A stretch of 64,000 bases of DNA from Arthrobacter zhangbolii (GCF_022869865.1 NZ_CP094984.1:2294001-2358000), one strand, 5' to 3'. Shown: positions 48,513 to 57,793, counted from the first letter of the stretch. Made by a program: numbers and translations. The notes: generated from the letters alone by a model not told the origin.

Positions 48513-48968
48513 ATGCACTCCTCGAACAACCCGACCCCCAAGCAGGCAGCCGAAGCGTGGGAATCCCTGTTCCGCGTACAGGTAGGCGTGATGCGCCGGC
48601 TGCAAAAGGACGCGGAGTTCAAGGACCTGACCATGCGGGAATACGATGTGCTGTTCAACCTGACCCGCTGCCCGTCCGGCTGGACCCGGCTGAACGAGCT
48701 CAACGAGCACCTGCTGATCAGCCAGCCCAGCCTCAGCCGGATGGTGGACCGGCTCGAAGCCCGAGGCCTGGTCAAGCGCCGGCCCGCGGAGCAGGACCAG
48801 CGCGGCGTGGAGCTGTCCCTCACCGATGAAGGCCGCGAGGTGCAGAAACGCCTGGGCAGGATCCATGTGCGCGGCATCCATGACCTGCTCACCCCGGCGC
48901 TGGACCGCGACGAGCTGGCCACACTGAAGGAACTCACGGACAAGGTGCTGGCCAGCCTCACCGATTAG
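48513..48968 (+). CDS. MarR-family transcriptional regulator
   Basis: 151 residues. Core winged helix: YDVLFNLTRCPSGWTRLNELNEHLLISQPSLSRMVDRLEARGLVKRRPAEQDQRGVELSLTDEGRE, with the DQRGV wing characteristic of MarR. Flanking helices form the dimer interface. It is cotranscribed with the monooxygenase gene, and the palindrome at 47332 is a fitting autoregulatory operator. The inducer is unknown. The divergently oriented MFS gene ends 27 bp downstream, so it is not controlled from the same promoter. Confidence 0.92.
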   Translation: MHSSNNPTPKQAAEAWESLFRVQVGVMRRLQKDAEFKDLTMREYDVLFNLTRCPSGWTRLNELNEHLLISQPSLSRMVDRLEARGLVKRRPAEQDQRGVELSLTDEGREVQKRLGRIHVRGIHDLLTPALDRDELATLKELTDKVLASLTD

Positions 48969-48995
48969 GTCCCGCCCGGGCACTGCCGGCCCGGA

Positions 48996-50465
48996 CTAGA
49001 CGGCGTTCTCCTCCGCACCCAGCGGCGGGTCGGCGAACGCCAGCCGGGGAACCAGCAGCAGCACGGCCGCGGCCACGAACGCCGTCACCGAGCACACCGT
49101 CCACACCGTCAGGTAACCCTCCAGCGGCGCGGCGGTCACTGCGGTTCCGCCGGAAAGCGCATTCGCCGCTGTGCTGGCCAGGGCGATGCCGAACACTGCC
49201 GAGGCGAAGGACCCGCCAATGGTCTTGGTGGTGTTGGTGAGCCCGGTTGCCATTCCGGTGCGGTTCAGCGGCGCGGCCGCTGCCGCAGCCGACGGAAGCG
49301 CCGCCACCAGGGCTCCGGAGCCGAGTCCGGCCACCACCATGTTGGCCAGCGCCTGCGGCAGCGAGTCATGGAAGGGCAGGAACATGGCGTATCCGACGCC
49401 GACCAGCAGTGCCGCCCCCACCAGGGTGTTGCGCGGGGTGGTGCGCCGGGCGGCCACCGGGAACAGCAGTGCACCCACCAGCAGGGCCAGCACATAGCTG
49501 CCGATGATGATGGACACCTGGGATGCTTCCAGCCCCAGCCCGTAGCCGTGCTGTGCCGGGTCGGTGCGCGCAAAGGTGGACATGGGCGCCTGCGCACCCA
49601 GCACCGAGATGCCGAACAGGCCGGCGGTCAGCTGGACCGGCCACATGGACGGGCGGCGCAGCATGGCGAAGTCCACCAGCGGATCCCTGCGGCCGAGCTC
49701 GTAGCGGACAAAGGGAATGAACGCCGCAACGCCGGCGGCCAGCACGGCCCAGGCCCACCAGGTACCGGGTCCGTTGATCCGCAGGAACGTCAGGCCGGAG
49801 GTCAGGGTCAGCAGCCCAACAGCCAGCAGCACAAATCCCGTGCGGTCCACGGTGCCGCCGTCCAGCGAGTCGGACTCCGGGACGCCGAAGTGCACTGCGA
49901 AAATACACAGGGTCACGGCCATTGCGGGGAAGGACAGCGTCAGCCAGAGCATCCCCGCGAACCGTTCCACCAGCACGCCACCCAGCAGTGCCCCGCCGAT
50001 CACCCCCAGTTCCAGCGCGCCCACCAGCAGGCCGGCGGCCTTCCGGGTCAGCACGGCCCGGTTCGGGGCGTGGCGGAGCCGGCTGAAAATCAGAGCTATT
50101 TCCATGGGCAGCCAGACCACGTAGAACCCCTGCAGGGACCAGGCCGCCAGGAACGTCCAGAAGCCGGGCGCGAAGGCCACGCCCCAGGAGGCGGCGGCCG
50201 TCAGGACCGTGGACACGAGCAGGATGCGCTTGTGCCCGTAGATATCCCCAAGCTTGGCCAGGAGGGGCACCGCGAGGGCGCTGAGCATCAGCTGGGCGGA
50301 TTCGAACCAGTTGACGTCGCCGTCGTCGATCCCCAGGTGCCTGGCGATGTCGGTGAGCATGGGGGTGTAGTAGCCCTGCAGGATGCCGCTGGTCAGTTCC
50401 ACCAGCACCAGGAATCCCACTACGGGTCCGAGCATCCGCAGCCCTGCCGCCGGCAGAGCGGTCAT
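48996..50465 (-). CDS. MFS transporter (DHA2-like, about 14 TM)
   Basis: 489 residues with roughly 14 hydrophobic segments. The motif-A loop is LAKLGDIYGHKRILL, with the conserved Asp and basic residues. LELTSGILQGYYTP-like helix 1 and the GMATGLTNTTKTIGGSFASAVFG segment in helix 11 fit drug:H+ antiporters. Its start overlaps the stop of the M20 peptidase gene (TGATG), so it is coupled to that enzyme. The pairing could suggest export or uptake of a peptide-like product, but this is inference. Substrate unknown. Confidence 0.88.
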   Translation of the reverse strand: MTALPAAGLRMLGPVVGFLVLVELTSGILQGYYTPMLTDIARHLGIDDGDVNWFESAQLMLSALAVPLLAKLGDIYGHKRILLVSTVLTAAASWGVAFAPGFWTFLAAWSLQGFYVVWLPMEIALIFSRLRHAPNRAVLTRKAAGLLVGALELGVIGGALLGGVLVERFAGMLWLTLSFPAMAVTLCIFAVHFGVPESDSLDGGTVDRTGFVLLAVGLLTLTSGLTFLRINGPGTWWAWAVLAAGVAAFIPFVRYELGRRDPLVDFAMLRRPSMWPVQLTAGLFGISVLGAQAPMSTFARTDPAQHGYGLGLEASQVSIIIGSYVLALLVGALLFPVAARRTTPRNTLVGAALLVGVGYAMFLPFHDSLPQALANMVVAGLGSGALVAALPSAAAAAAPLNRTGMATGLTNTTKTIGGSFASAVFGIALASTAANALSGGTAVTAAPLEGYLTVWTVCSVTAFVAAAVLLLVPRLAFADPPLGAEENAV

Positions 50466-51859
50466 CAGAGTGCACCCATCAGGGCGCGGTAAAACAGAAT
50501 GCCCTCGCCGAAGGTTTCAATGCCCAGCTTTTCATTGTCGGCATGGATGCTTGCCCGGTCCGCTGCACTCATCCGGAACGGGGCAAACCGGTAGACCGCA
50601 TCGCAGATGGTGGTAAAGCGGCGGGCATCGGTCCCGCCGAGCATGATGTACGGCACCGGGACGGCATCCGGGAACGTTCCGCTGATGGTCTCTTCCAGCA
50701 GCGCAAACTGGGCGTTGGTGGTGGCCGAGACCGGTGAGGGCTCATTGCCTTCCACCACATGCAGGGACACTTTGGGGTCCCGGATGACCGTGCGGAGGCG
50801 GGTAAGCGTGGATGCCACGCTCTCCCCCACAGCTACCCGGATATTCGCATTGGCGCTGGCGCGGGTGGCCAGGACGTTGGATCCCTTGCTGCCGCGCAGC
50901 TGGGTAATGGCCACGGTGGTGCGCGTCATGGCATTGGGCTCCCCGCCGAGCAGTCCGAAAACCCGGGTCAGCGGACGCCGCAGCCGGCGCACATTCCCCA
51001 ACACCAGCCGGGGAAGCAGCGGGGCGGCCGCGGAGAGCCGCTCCACCATTTCCACGGTCACCTCGGGCAGGGCTGCGGGGAAGGGGCGGCGCTCCAGGCG
51101 GAGGATCGCCCGGGCCAGGCGCGCGGTGGCTCCCATCCGGTTCGGCGTGGATGCGTGCCCGCCGGCATCTTCGGTGGCCAGTTCAACGTCGAGGATCCCC
51201 TTTTCGGCCACGCCCACCACGGCCAGCGGTGCCTGGACGAAGGGAAAGGCGCCGGAGGCGACGGCGCCGCCTTCATCCAGCACCAGCCAGGGCCGGATGC
51301 CGCGCCCGGCGAGCAGGGCTGCGGCCGCGGCGGCCGTGTCACCGGCGGTTTCCTCGTTGTTGCCGAAGGAGAAGTAGATGTCCCGTGCCGGGGTGAAGCC
51401 TTCCGCCAGCAGCTGCTCGGCGGCTTCGAGCACGGCGGCCAGGGCGCCCTTGTCATCCAGGGCCCCTCGTCCGCAGATGGAGGTGTCGGTGATGGTGCCG
51501 GCGAACGGCGGATGCTCCCAGGCTGCCGGGTCCTCCACCGGGACCACGTCATAGTGGGCCATCAGCACCGCGGGAGCGCGGGCATCACCGGTTTCCGCAC
51601 TGCCGCCCGCCCAGCGGTAGAGCAGGCCGTGCCCGTTGACCCGTTCCAGTTCCAAGGCGGCCGCGACGCGGGGAAAAAGTTCGGGCAGGGCGGCGATAAA
51701 CGCGTCGAACTGGTCTGTTTCCACCTCCTCCGGGATCCGGGAGGAGACGGTGCGGAAGGTCAGGAGCCGGGCCAGTTTCGGTGCCGCGTCCCTGCCGGTC
51801 CGGAGTGCGGAAGGCGCAGGCGCGGCGGAACCGGTCCGCGGGTCAATGGTGCTGTGCAT
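50465..51859 (-). CDS. M20-family metallopeptidase
   Basis: 464 residues, dizinc peptidase/deacylase of the M20 family with a CPS1-like layout. Zinc ligands are MAHYDVVPVED (His, Asp), GRGALDDKGALA (bridging Asp), FGNNEETAGD (catalytic and ligand Glu) and a late His in the RASIHADNE region. The dimerisation/lid domain lies at about 200-330 (GGHASTPNRMGATARLARAI). Cytoplasmic, no signal peptide. Probably a dipeptidase or N-acyl amino-acid hydrolase. It follows the NAD operon by 60 bp and is coupled to the MFS gene. Confidence 0.92.
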   Translation of the reverse strand: MHSTIDPRTGSAAPAPSALRTGRDAAPKLARLLTFRTVSSRIPEEVETDQFDAFIAALPELFPRVAAALELERVNGHGLLYRWAGGSAETGDARAPAVLMAHYDVVPVEDPAAWEHPPFAGTITDTSICGRGALDDKGALAAVLEAAEQLLAEGFTPARDIYFSFGNNEETAGDTAAAAAALLAGRGIRPWLVLDEGGAVASGAFPFVQAPLAVVGVAEKGILDVELATEDAGGHASTPNRMGATARLARAILRLERRPFPAALPEVTVEMVERLSAAAPLLPRLVLGNVRRLRRPLTRVFGLLGGEPNAMTRTTVAITQLRGSKGSNVLATRASANANIRVAVGESVASTLTRLRTVIRDPKVSLHVVEGNEPSPVSATTNAQFALLEETISGTFPDAVPVPYIMLGGTDARRFTTICDAVYRFAPFRMSAADRASIHADNEKLGIETFGEGILFYRALMGAL

Positions 51860-51919
51860 GGGCCGAGTGTAGCGGCGGTGTGGTGCAGCTCACGCCCGGG
51901 ACGCGAACCTGCAGTTACA

Positions 51920-53116
51920 TTACGACGGCGGCCTGCCGGGCACCCGGCGTCGTCCTGCCCCTGGACTGCTGTCCCTGGACTGCTGCCCCTGTACCGCTGC
52001 CACCGCGTCGATGACGGCGCGGGCTGCGTGCTCCATGTCCGCCGGCGTGGTGTGCGGGGAGAGGGTGAAGCGCACGGCCGTCTGTGCAGTTTCCCGGTCC
52101 AGTCCCATGGCGGTCAGTACGGCAGAGGGCTCATCGGAACCCGCCGCGCAGGCCGAGCCGGAGGAGCACAGCACTCCGCGGCGCTCCACCTCCAGCAGCA
52201 CGGCCTCACCTGCGGTGCCGGGAAAACAGAAGGATGCATGTCCGGGCAGCCGCTGCACGGCCGGCCCGGTCAGTAATGCGCCCGGCACACCGCCGAGCAC
52301 CTCCCGGATGAAGCGGTCGCGCAGCCCGGCGGTGCGGCGGGCCGCGTCATCCTGTTCGGCGACGGCGAGCGCCAGTGCCGCGGCAACGGCGACGGCACCG
52401 GCGACGTTTTCCGTCCCCGACCGTTTCCCGCGCTCCTGCCCGCCGCCGTGCAGCAGCGGTTCCAGCGGCAGTGCACCCCGGACATACAGCAGGCCGCAGC
52501 CGGCGGGGGCGCCAAGTTTGTGCCCGGAAATGCTCATTGCGTCCACCCCCAGGTCCCTCACCTGTACCGGCAGCCAGCCGGCCGCCTGCACCGCATCGGT
52601 GTGGAACGGGACGCCCAGGGACCGGCAGGCACCGGCGACTTCGGTCACGGGCTGAAGAGTTCCCACCTCGTTGTTGGCATACATGATGGTGCACAGCGTG
52701 GTATCCGGCGTCAGGGCCGCGGCCGCTGCCGCCGGGTCCACCCGCCCGTCGCCGTCCACGGGCAGGAGTGTCAGGCGGAATCCGTGGGACCGTTCCAGGT
52801 AGCGCAGGGATTCCAGCACGGCGGGGTGTTCCACCTGGCTGGACACAACATGGCGTCCGCGGGGTGCGGCAAGCGCCAGCCCCTTGACCGCCAGGTTGTC
52901 GGCTTCGGTTCCACCGGAGGTGAACACGATGTCGCCGGGCCTGCAGCCCAGCGCCGTGGCCGCCGTGGTTCGTGCGTAGTCCAGGGCGGCCGCCGCACCC
53001 GTACCGCGCAGGTGCCGGCTGGAGGGATTACCGAATTCCGTGGTCAGGAGCGGCTTGATCAGCTCCAGGATTTCGGTGCGCACCGGAGCGGTGGCCGCGG
53101 CATCGAGGTAAATCAC
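51920..53116 (-). CDS. Cysteine desulfurase in the NAD operon (NifS/IscS-like)
   Basis: 398 residues, class V PLP enzyme. The PLP lysine is in SISGHKLGAPAG, and the active-site Cys in GVLCSSGSACAAGS delivers the persulfide. IYLDAAATAPVR and EFGNPSSRHLRG open the fold. The last 25 residues are Arg/Pro/Ser-rich. It is the final gene of nrtR-nadA-nadB-nadC, with a GTGA overlap to nadC. It therefore probably supplies sulfur for the 4Fe-4S cluster of NadA, as NifS-type proteins encoded with nad genes do elsewhere. Confidence 0.92.
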   Translation of the reverse strand: MIYLDAAATAPVRTEILELIKPLLTTEFGNPSSRHLRGTGAAAALDYARTTAATALGCRPGDIVFTSGGTEADNLAVKGLALAAPRGRHVVSSQVEHPAVLESLRYLERSHGFRLTLLPVDGDGRVDPAAAAAALTPDTTLCTIMYANNEVGTLQPVTEVAGACRSLGVPFHTDAVQAAGWLPVQVRDLGVDAMSISGHKLGAPAGCGLLYVRGALPLEPLLHGGGQERGKRSGTENVAGAVAVAAALALAVAEQDDAARRTAGLRDRFIREVLGGVPGALLTGPAVQRLPGHASFCFPGTAGEAVLLEVERRGVLCSSGSACAAGSDEPSAVLTAMGLDRETAQTAVRFTLSPHTTPADMEHAARAVIDAVAAVQGQQSRDSSPGAGRRRVPGRPPS

Positions 53117-53985
53117 CGGGGGTCCGCCATGTCCAGTCCAAGGTCCAGTGCCCGGACACTGTGGGTGAGGGCCCCGGCGGAGATCAGGTCCACTCCGGTG
53201 GCGGCTATGGCGGCCACGGTGTCGAGCCGGACATTGCCGCTGGCTTCGGTCAGGGCCCGGCCACCGATCAGCTCCACGGCGCGGCTCAGCTGCGCAGGAG
53301 TGAAGTTATCCAGCAGGACGGTATCCGCTCCTCCGGCCAGGACTGCCTCGATCTGGTCCAGACGGTCTACCTCCACCTCAAAATGGACGGTGTGCGGGAG
53401 CTGCGCGCGGGCCCGGCGCAGCGCCCGGGAGAGCTCCTCGCCGGTGCCGAGCAGTGCCAGATGGTTGTCCTTGGCCATCACGGCGTCCGAAAGGGAGAAC
53501 CGGTGGTTGAAGCCCCCGCCGCAGCGCACGGCATGGCGTTCCAGGATGCGCAGCCCGGGGGTGGTCTTGCGGGTATCGGTAATCCGTGCCGATGTACCAC
53601 GGGTTTCCGCCACGAACGCCGCCGTCACCGTGGCGATTCCGCTCAGCCGCTGGGCCAGGTTCAGTGCCACCCGTTCGGCGGTGAGGATGGCGCGCGACGG
53701 GCCGCTGATCTTCGCCAGGACGGCACCGGCGTCGAACGCTTCACCGTCCCGGACCCGGAGCGCCACACGGGTTTCCGCCGAGGTGGCCCGGAAGGCTGCT
53801 TCAAGGACCTGGCTGCCGCAGAAGACTCCTGCCTCCCGTGCGGTCAGCTGCGCCGTTCCGTGAGCCTCCGCCGGGATCAGCGCCGTGCTGGTCAGGTCTC
53901 CCCATGGTGCGTCCTCGGCCAGGGCCGCGGTAACAATGCGTTCGACGGCGGCCGGATCCGCTGCCGGGATCTCCTGGGTGTTCAT
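53113..53985 (-). CDS. nadC: Nicotinate-nucleotide pyrophosphorylase (carboxylating)
   Basis: 290 residues. It converts quinolinate and PRPP to nicotinate mononucleotide. Landmarks are EDAPWGDLTSTALIPA, FCGSQVLEAAF, LNLAQRLSGIAT, ARITDTRKTTPGLRILERHAVRCGGGFNHRF and the late VLLDNFTPAQLSRAV. Basic residues in RDTRKTTPG and GGGFNHR bind quinolinate. The ATG overlaps the nadB stop, and the stop overlaps the next start, so translation is coupled through the operon. Confidence 0.96.
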   Translation of the reverse strand: MNTQEIPAADPAAVERIVTAALAEDAPWGDLTSTALIPAEAHGTAQLTAREAGVFCGSQVLEAAFRATSAETRVALRVRDGEAFDAGAVLAKISGPSRAILTAERVALNLAQRLSGIATVTAAFVAETRGTSARITDTRKTTPGLRILERHAVRCGGGFNHRFSLSDAVMAKDNHLALLGTGEELSRALRRARAQLPHTVHFEVEVDRLDQIEAVLAGGADTVLLDNFTPAQLSRAVELIGGRALTEASGNVRLDTVAAIAATGVDLISAGALTHSVRALDLGLDMADPR

Positions 53986-55751
53986 ACTCTTACGTCCGTT
54001 CTCTCCCGCCGCGCAGGGATATGCGGGCTGTCCGTTCGGTAATGTGCCCCGAGCGAGGTGTGCCGCTGCAGGGCAGCACCCACCAGCAGCCGGGCGCAGG
54101 TGAGCAGGTTCGCGGTTTCCCGCTCCGCCACGGAGCTTCCTGCCGGCGGCAGCCAGGACGCCAGCTGCCGGGCAGCAGCGGCCAGGCCGTCGGCGTTGCG
54201 CAGCACTCCGGCGGAGCCGGACATCAGTGCCTGCAGCCGGTCCCGGGTAACCACTGCATACCCGCCGCCCTCCGGCCCGGCGGGACCCTGCGCGGCTAAA
54301 CTCTGCAGCACTGAAGCCGGGAGAACCGGGGCCTGTGGAACTGATGCCTGTGGAACCGAAGCCTGTGGAGCTGATGCCTGTGGAACCGAAGCCTGCGGAA
54401 CTGAAGCCTGCCGGCCGACCGTTCCGGGCATCAGGGCTCCGGGCTGTGGGGGTCCGGATTGCTGGGCTCCGGTTTCGGCTTCGGCTGCGGCTTCGGGCCA
54501 GGGCACGCCGGCCCGGACTGCGGCAGCGGTACGTGCCCCGAACACCAGGGCCTCGAGCAGTGAGTTGGAGGCCAGCCGGTTGGCACCGTGCACGCCGGTA
54601 CAGGCGTTCTCCCCCACGGCGTAGAGACCGGGGACCGAGGTACGCCCGGCAAGGTCCGTACGGATTCCGCCCATCCAGTAGTGCGCCGCCGGTACCACCG
54701 GTACCGGCTCCCGTTCCCAGTCAAAGCCATGGGCTGAGGTAAGCGCGTCCAGGCCCGGGAAACGGCGGGCGAGGTATCCCGGACCGTGCCGGTGCCCGAG
54801 GCCGGTGGCGTCCAGGAAAACGCGGTGCGCTCCTGTCTCCTGCAGATGGAGCGCAATGCCGCGGGCCACCACATCCCGGCCGGAAAGCTCGGCTCCGGAT
54901 TCGGCTCCGGATTCGGCTCCGGACCCTATGTCCGAGTCCGTATCGGAGCCGGATCCTGCGACCAGGCCTGTATCGGCGCCTGCCCCCGCGAGGAACCGGA
55001 TTCCGGCAACGTCCCGAAGTACTGCACCCTCGCCGCGCACAGCCTCGGACACCAGCGGATGGCCGGGGACGTCCAGTGCCGTGGGATGGAACTGGAAAAA
55101 CTCGAGATCCGCCAGCGCTGCCCCCGCACCGGCGGCGAGCGCAACACCGTCGCCGGTGGCAGAGGCGGGATTGGTGCTCTGTGCGTAGAGCTCCCCCGCA
55201 CCACCGGTCGCCAGCACCAGGGCAGTGACGGGCAGAATGCTCAGTACGCCGTCGGGATCCTGCACCTGAAGCCCCGCAACCCGCCCGCTTGCCAGCACAA
55301 TATCCGTGGCAAAGGTGTGCTCGCGGATGCCGATTTTCGGTTCGGCACGCACCGCAGCCGTCAGCGCCACCGCAATCCCGGCGCCGGTGGCGTCTCCGTT
55401 CACGTGCAGCACGCGCCGGGCACTGTGTCCGCCCTCCAGCCCGGGTTCGGGATCAAAGTCCACCCCGAGCCGGACCAGTTCGGCAATGTGTTCGGCGGCC
55501 TCGGTGCACAGCGCAGCGACGGCTTCCGGGGTGTTGGTGCCTGCGCCGGCCTTCAGCGTGTCCTGGATGTGGAGGCGGACGGAATCCGGACCCCGGAGCA
55601 CAGCGGCAATCCCGCCCTGCGCATACGGAGTGGCACCGCTGAGCAGTTCGCCCTTGGTCACCAGAGCGACGTCCAACCCGGCGCGCGCGGCACACAGTGC
55701 GGTGTAGAGCCCGGCAACTCCGCTGCCCACAACCGTCAGGGGCAGCGTCAC
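53982..55751 (-). CDS. nadB: L-aspartate oxidase
   Basis: 589 residues. FAD-dependent oxidation of L-aspartate to iminoaspartate, the substrate of NadA. FAD loop VVGSGVAGLYTALCAARAGLDVALVTK; GGAGELYAQSTNPASATGDGVALA; HPTALDVPGH with the catalytic region; AHYWMGGIRTDLAGRTSVPGLYAVGE; and GANRLASNSLLEALVFG. About 50 residues longer than usual because of two low-complexity inserts: Ser/Gly/Asp/Glu-rich at about 262-290 and QASVP-type pentapeptide repeats at about 445-485. GTG start overlaps the nadA stop. Confidence 0.95.
   Translation of the reverse strand: MTLPLTVVGSGVAGLYTALCAARAGLDVALVTKGELLSGATPYAQGGIAAVLRGPDSVRLHIQDTLKAGAGTNTPEAVAALCTEAAEHIAELVRLGVDFDPEPGLEGGHSARRVLHVNGDATGAGIAVALTAAVRAEPKIGIREHTFATDIVLASGRVAGLQVQDPDGVLSILPVTALVLATGGAGELYAQSTNPASATGDGVALAAGAGAALADLEFFQFHPTALDVPGHPLVSEAVRGEGAVLRDVAGIRFLAGAGADTGLVAGSGSDTDSDIGSGAESGAESGAELSGRDVVARGIALHLQETGAHRVFLDATGLGHRHGPGYLARRFPGLDALTSAHGFDWEREPVPVVPAAHYWMGGIRTDLAGRTSVPGLYAVGENACTGVHGANRLASNSLLEALVFGARTAAAVRAGVPWPEAAAEAETGAQQSGPPQPGALMPGTVGRQASVPQASVPQASAPQASVPQASVPQAPVLPASVLQSLAAQGPAGPEGGGYAVVTRDRLQALMSGSAGVLRNADGLAAAARQLASWLPPAGSSVAERETANLLTCARLLVGAALQRHTSLGAHYRTDSPHIPARRERTDVRV
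54301..54410. repeat. 15-bp tandem repeat inside nadB
   Basis: Five clear 15-bp units (54331-54405, for example GCCTGTGGAACTGAT and GCCTGTGGAACCGAA) with degenerate units on both sides. Read on the minus strand they encode repeated QASVP-like pentapeptides. The period is a multiple of three, so unit gain or loss keeps the frame. Confidence 0.88.
54891..54926. repeat. 12-bp tandem repeat inside nadB
   Basis: Three 12-bp units (GGCTCCGGATTC twice, then GGCTCCGGACCC), encoding ESGA-type tetrapeptides in the first low-complexity insert of NadB. Confidence 0.8.
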
Positions 55752-57046
55752 GGGCGGACTGCCAGCATGCGCTCCAAGGCGGTGCGTGCGGGGGCGGCGA
55801 CGTCATCCGGCACGGTGATGCGGTTATGCTGCTCACCGCGGACCAGACCCTCCAGCACCCACGCCAGGTAGCCGGGATGGATCCTGTACATAGTGGAGCA
55901 GGGGCAGATCACCGGGTCCAGGCAGAAGATGGTGTGCTCCGGGTGGGCGGCGGCGAGCCGGCGGACCATGTTGATCTCCGTGCCCACGGCAAAGGTGCTT
56001 CCCGGTTCGGCGGCCTCGATCGCCTTGCGGATGTAGTCGGTGGAACCGGACTCGTCAGCGGCATCCACTACCGGCATGGGGCACTCGGGATGCACGATCA
56101 CCCGCACCCCCGGGAACTGCTGCCGTGCCGCGGTGATCTGGTCCGTGGTGAAGCGCTTGTGCACTGAGCAGAAGCCGTTCCAGAGCAGGACCCGGGAGTG
56201 CCGCAGTTGTTCTTCCGTGTTGCCGCCCAGCGGCAGGCGCGGATTCCACATGGGCATGGCCTCCAGCGGGATGCCCATGGCCTTGGCGGTATTGCGGCCC
56301 AGGTGCTGGTCCGGGAAAAACAGCACGCGCTGCCCCCGCTCGAACGCCCAGGCCAGAACAGCCGCAGCATTGGAGGAGGTGCAGACAATCCCGCCGTGCC
56401 GGCCGCAGAATGCCTTCAGGGCCGCCGAAGAGTTCATGTAGGTCACAGGAATGACGGGCGCCGCTCCGGCAGTCTCCCGGCCGCGGAAAACGGCCTCCAG
56501 CTGCTCCCAGCACTCTTCCACTGAGTCAATGTCCGCCATGTCCGCCATGGAGCAGCCCGCTGCCAGGTTGGGCAGGAGTACTGCCTGCTCCGGCCCGGAC
56601 AACAGGTCCGCGGTTTCCGCCATAAAGTGCACGCCGCAGAACACGATGGCTTCTGCCTCGGGGCGGGAAGCAGCAGCCTGGGCCAGCTGGAAGGAATCGC
56701 CCACGAAATCCGCATGGCGCACCACTTCATCCCGCTGGTAGAAGTGCCCAAGGATCACCACGCGGTCCCCCAACCCGGATTTGGCCGCCGAGATCCTGGC
56801 CTCCAGTTCCTCGTCCGAGGCCTCGAGGTATTCCGAGGGCAGCGCACCCTGGCGCGGTGTTGCTGCCGGCGCGGGATCAGCGGCAGAGGCCCCTGGTCCG
56901 TACTGCGGCAGGGCGGCGCCGTCGAACGCCCAGGGCGGCGAGGCCAGGCCGGGCCCGCAGGTCGAGGACGCGGCTGCTGCCTTGTCGCGGCTGATCAGCC
57001 GAATGGCTGTTGCCACGCTGGCGCCGGGAGTAGCTTCCATGCTCAT
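55748..57046 (-). CDS. nadA: Quinolinate synthase A
   Basis: 432 residues from the ATG giving MSMEATPG; it overlaps the nrtR stop by ATGA, and the longer frame is rejected. It condenses iminoaspartate with dihydroxyacetone phosphate on a 4Fe-4S cluster. Cluster Cys residues lie in AIVFCGVHFMAETA, VHPECPMPVVD and CLDPVICPCS. Other landmarks are VILGHFYQRDEV, DSFQLAQAA and GTEINMVRRL. The ~90-residue N-terminal extension matches the longer actinobacterial form. Overlaps nadB. Confidence 0.95.
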   Translation of the reverse strand: MSMEATPGASVATAIRLISRDKAAAASSTCGPGLASPPWAFDGAALPQYGPGASAADPAPAATPRQGALPSEYLEASDEELEARISAAKSGLGDRVVILGHFYQRDEVVRHADFVGDSFQLAQAAASRPEAEAIVFCGVHFMAETADLLSGPEQAVLLPNLAAGCSMADMADIDSVEECWEQLEAVFRGRETAGAAPVIPVTYMNSSAALKAFCGRHGGIVCTSSNAAAVLAWAFERGQRVLFFPDQHLGRNTAKAMGIPLEAMPMWNPRLPLGGNTEEQLRHSRVLLWNGFCSVHKRFTTDQITAARQQFPGVRVIVHPECPMPVVDAADESGSTDYIRKAIEAAEPGSTFAVGTEINMVRRLAAAHPEHTIFCLDPVICPCSTMYRIHPGYLAWVLEGLVRGEQHNRITVPDDVAAPARTALERMLAVRP

Positions 57047-57771
57047 TCGGTGCTCCGTTGCGGTGTTGAGGGAACAGGACCGGGCACCATGTCCGGGTCC
57101 GGGGTGTAGCGGTAGAGACGCGGCGGGCGGTGCCGGCCGCCGGCGAGGTAGTGCTCGGTCGCGGAGATCTGTGGTGTTGCCCGCAGCTGGCGGCGGAAAT
57201 TTCCAGGGTCCAGTTCGCGTCCCAGAACCGCCTCGTAGACTTCGCGCAGCTGCGCCAGGGTAAACAGCTCCCCCAGAAAGGCATAGGCCGCCTGCCCGTA
57301 CTCGGTTTTGTTCCGCAGCCGCCACAGGGCGTAGTCCACGATGGTGTTGTGGTCAAAGGCCAGCTCCCCGACGGCGTCGGCCCGGAACCAGCGCACGTTG
57401 TCGCTTTCCCTGGCAAGCGCCGCTTCGTCCGGCTGGACCAGCGCCCAGTAGACAATCGAGACCACCCGGGGCGACGGCGAGCGCTCCGGACCGCCAAAGG
57501 CGTAGAGCTGCTCCAGATAGCGCGGAGTGAGCCCGGTGGTGTCAGCCAGATTCCGGGCGGCTGCGTCCTGCAGGGATTCCCGGGCTGCCAGCGGACCGCC
57601 CGGAAGTGCCCACCGGTCCCGGTAGGGTTCCCGTATCCGCCGCACGAGCGGGAGCCAGAGCTCCGGGCGCCCTGTGTCCCCGTCCCGGCGCAGAGCGAAA
57701 ATGACGGTGGAGATGGCCAGGGACGGCGGTGCCAGTTCACGCTCGGATACGTTGGCGTAGGGGGAATACAC
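57043..57771 (-). CDS. nrtR: NUDIX-related transcriptional regulator of NAD synthesis
   Basis: 242 residues. N-terminal NUDIX-like domain (about 18-150) with WALPGGPLAARESLQDAAARNLADTTGL. The Nudix box is altered (ARNLADTTGL lacks the REXXEE catalytic core), as in NrtR, which senses ADP-ribose rather than hydrolysing it. The C-terminal winged helix at about 165-230 (FTLAQLREVYEAVLGRELDPGNFRRQLRA) binds DNA. GTG start with GGGGAGCC upstream. It heads nrtR-nadA-nadB-nadC-nifS and has a 23-bp palindrome just upstream. Confidence 0.93.
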   Translation of the reverse strand: MYSPYANVSERELAPPSLAISTVIFALRRDGDTGRPELWLPLVRRIREPYRDRWALPGGPLAARESLQDAAARNLADTTGLTPRYLEQLYAFGGPERSPSPRVVSIVYWALVQPDEAALARESDNVRWFRADAVGELAFDHNTIVDYALWRLRNKTEYGQAAYAFLGELFTLAQLREVYEAVLGRELDPGNFRRQLRATPQISATEHYLAGGRHRPPRLYRYTPDPDMVPGPVPSTPQRSTE

Positions 57772-57793
57772 GGCTCCCCTTTCCGGGGCACTA

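Noticed and set aside
57047-57325. Longer N-terminus for nadA
   Set aside because: It would lie entirely within nrtR. The ATG at 57046 makes the ATGA overlap typical of this operon.
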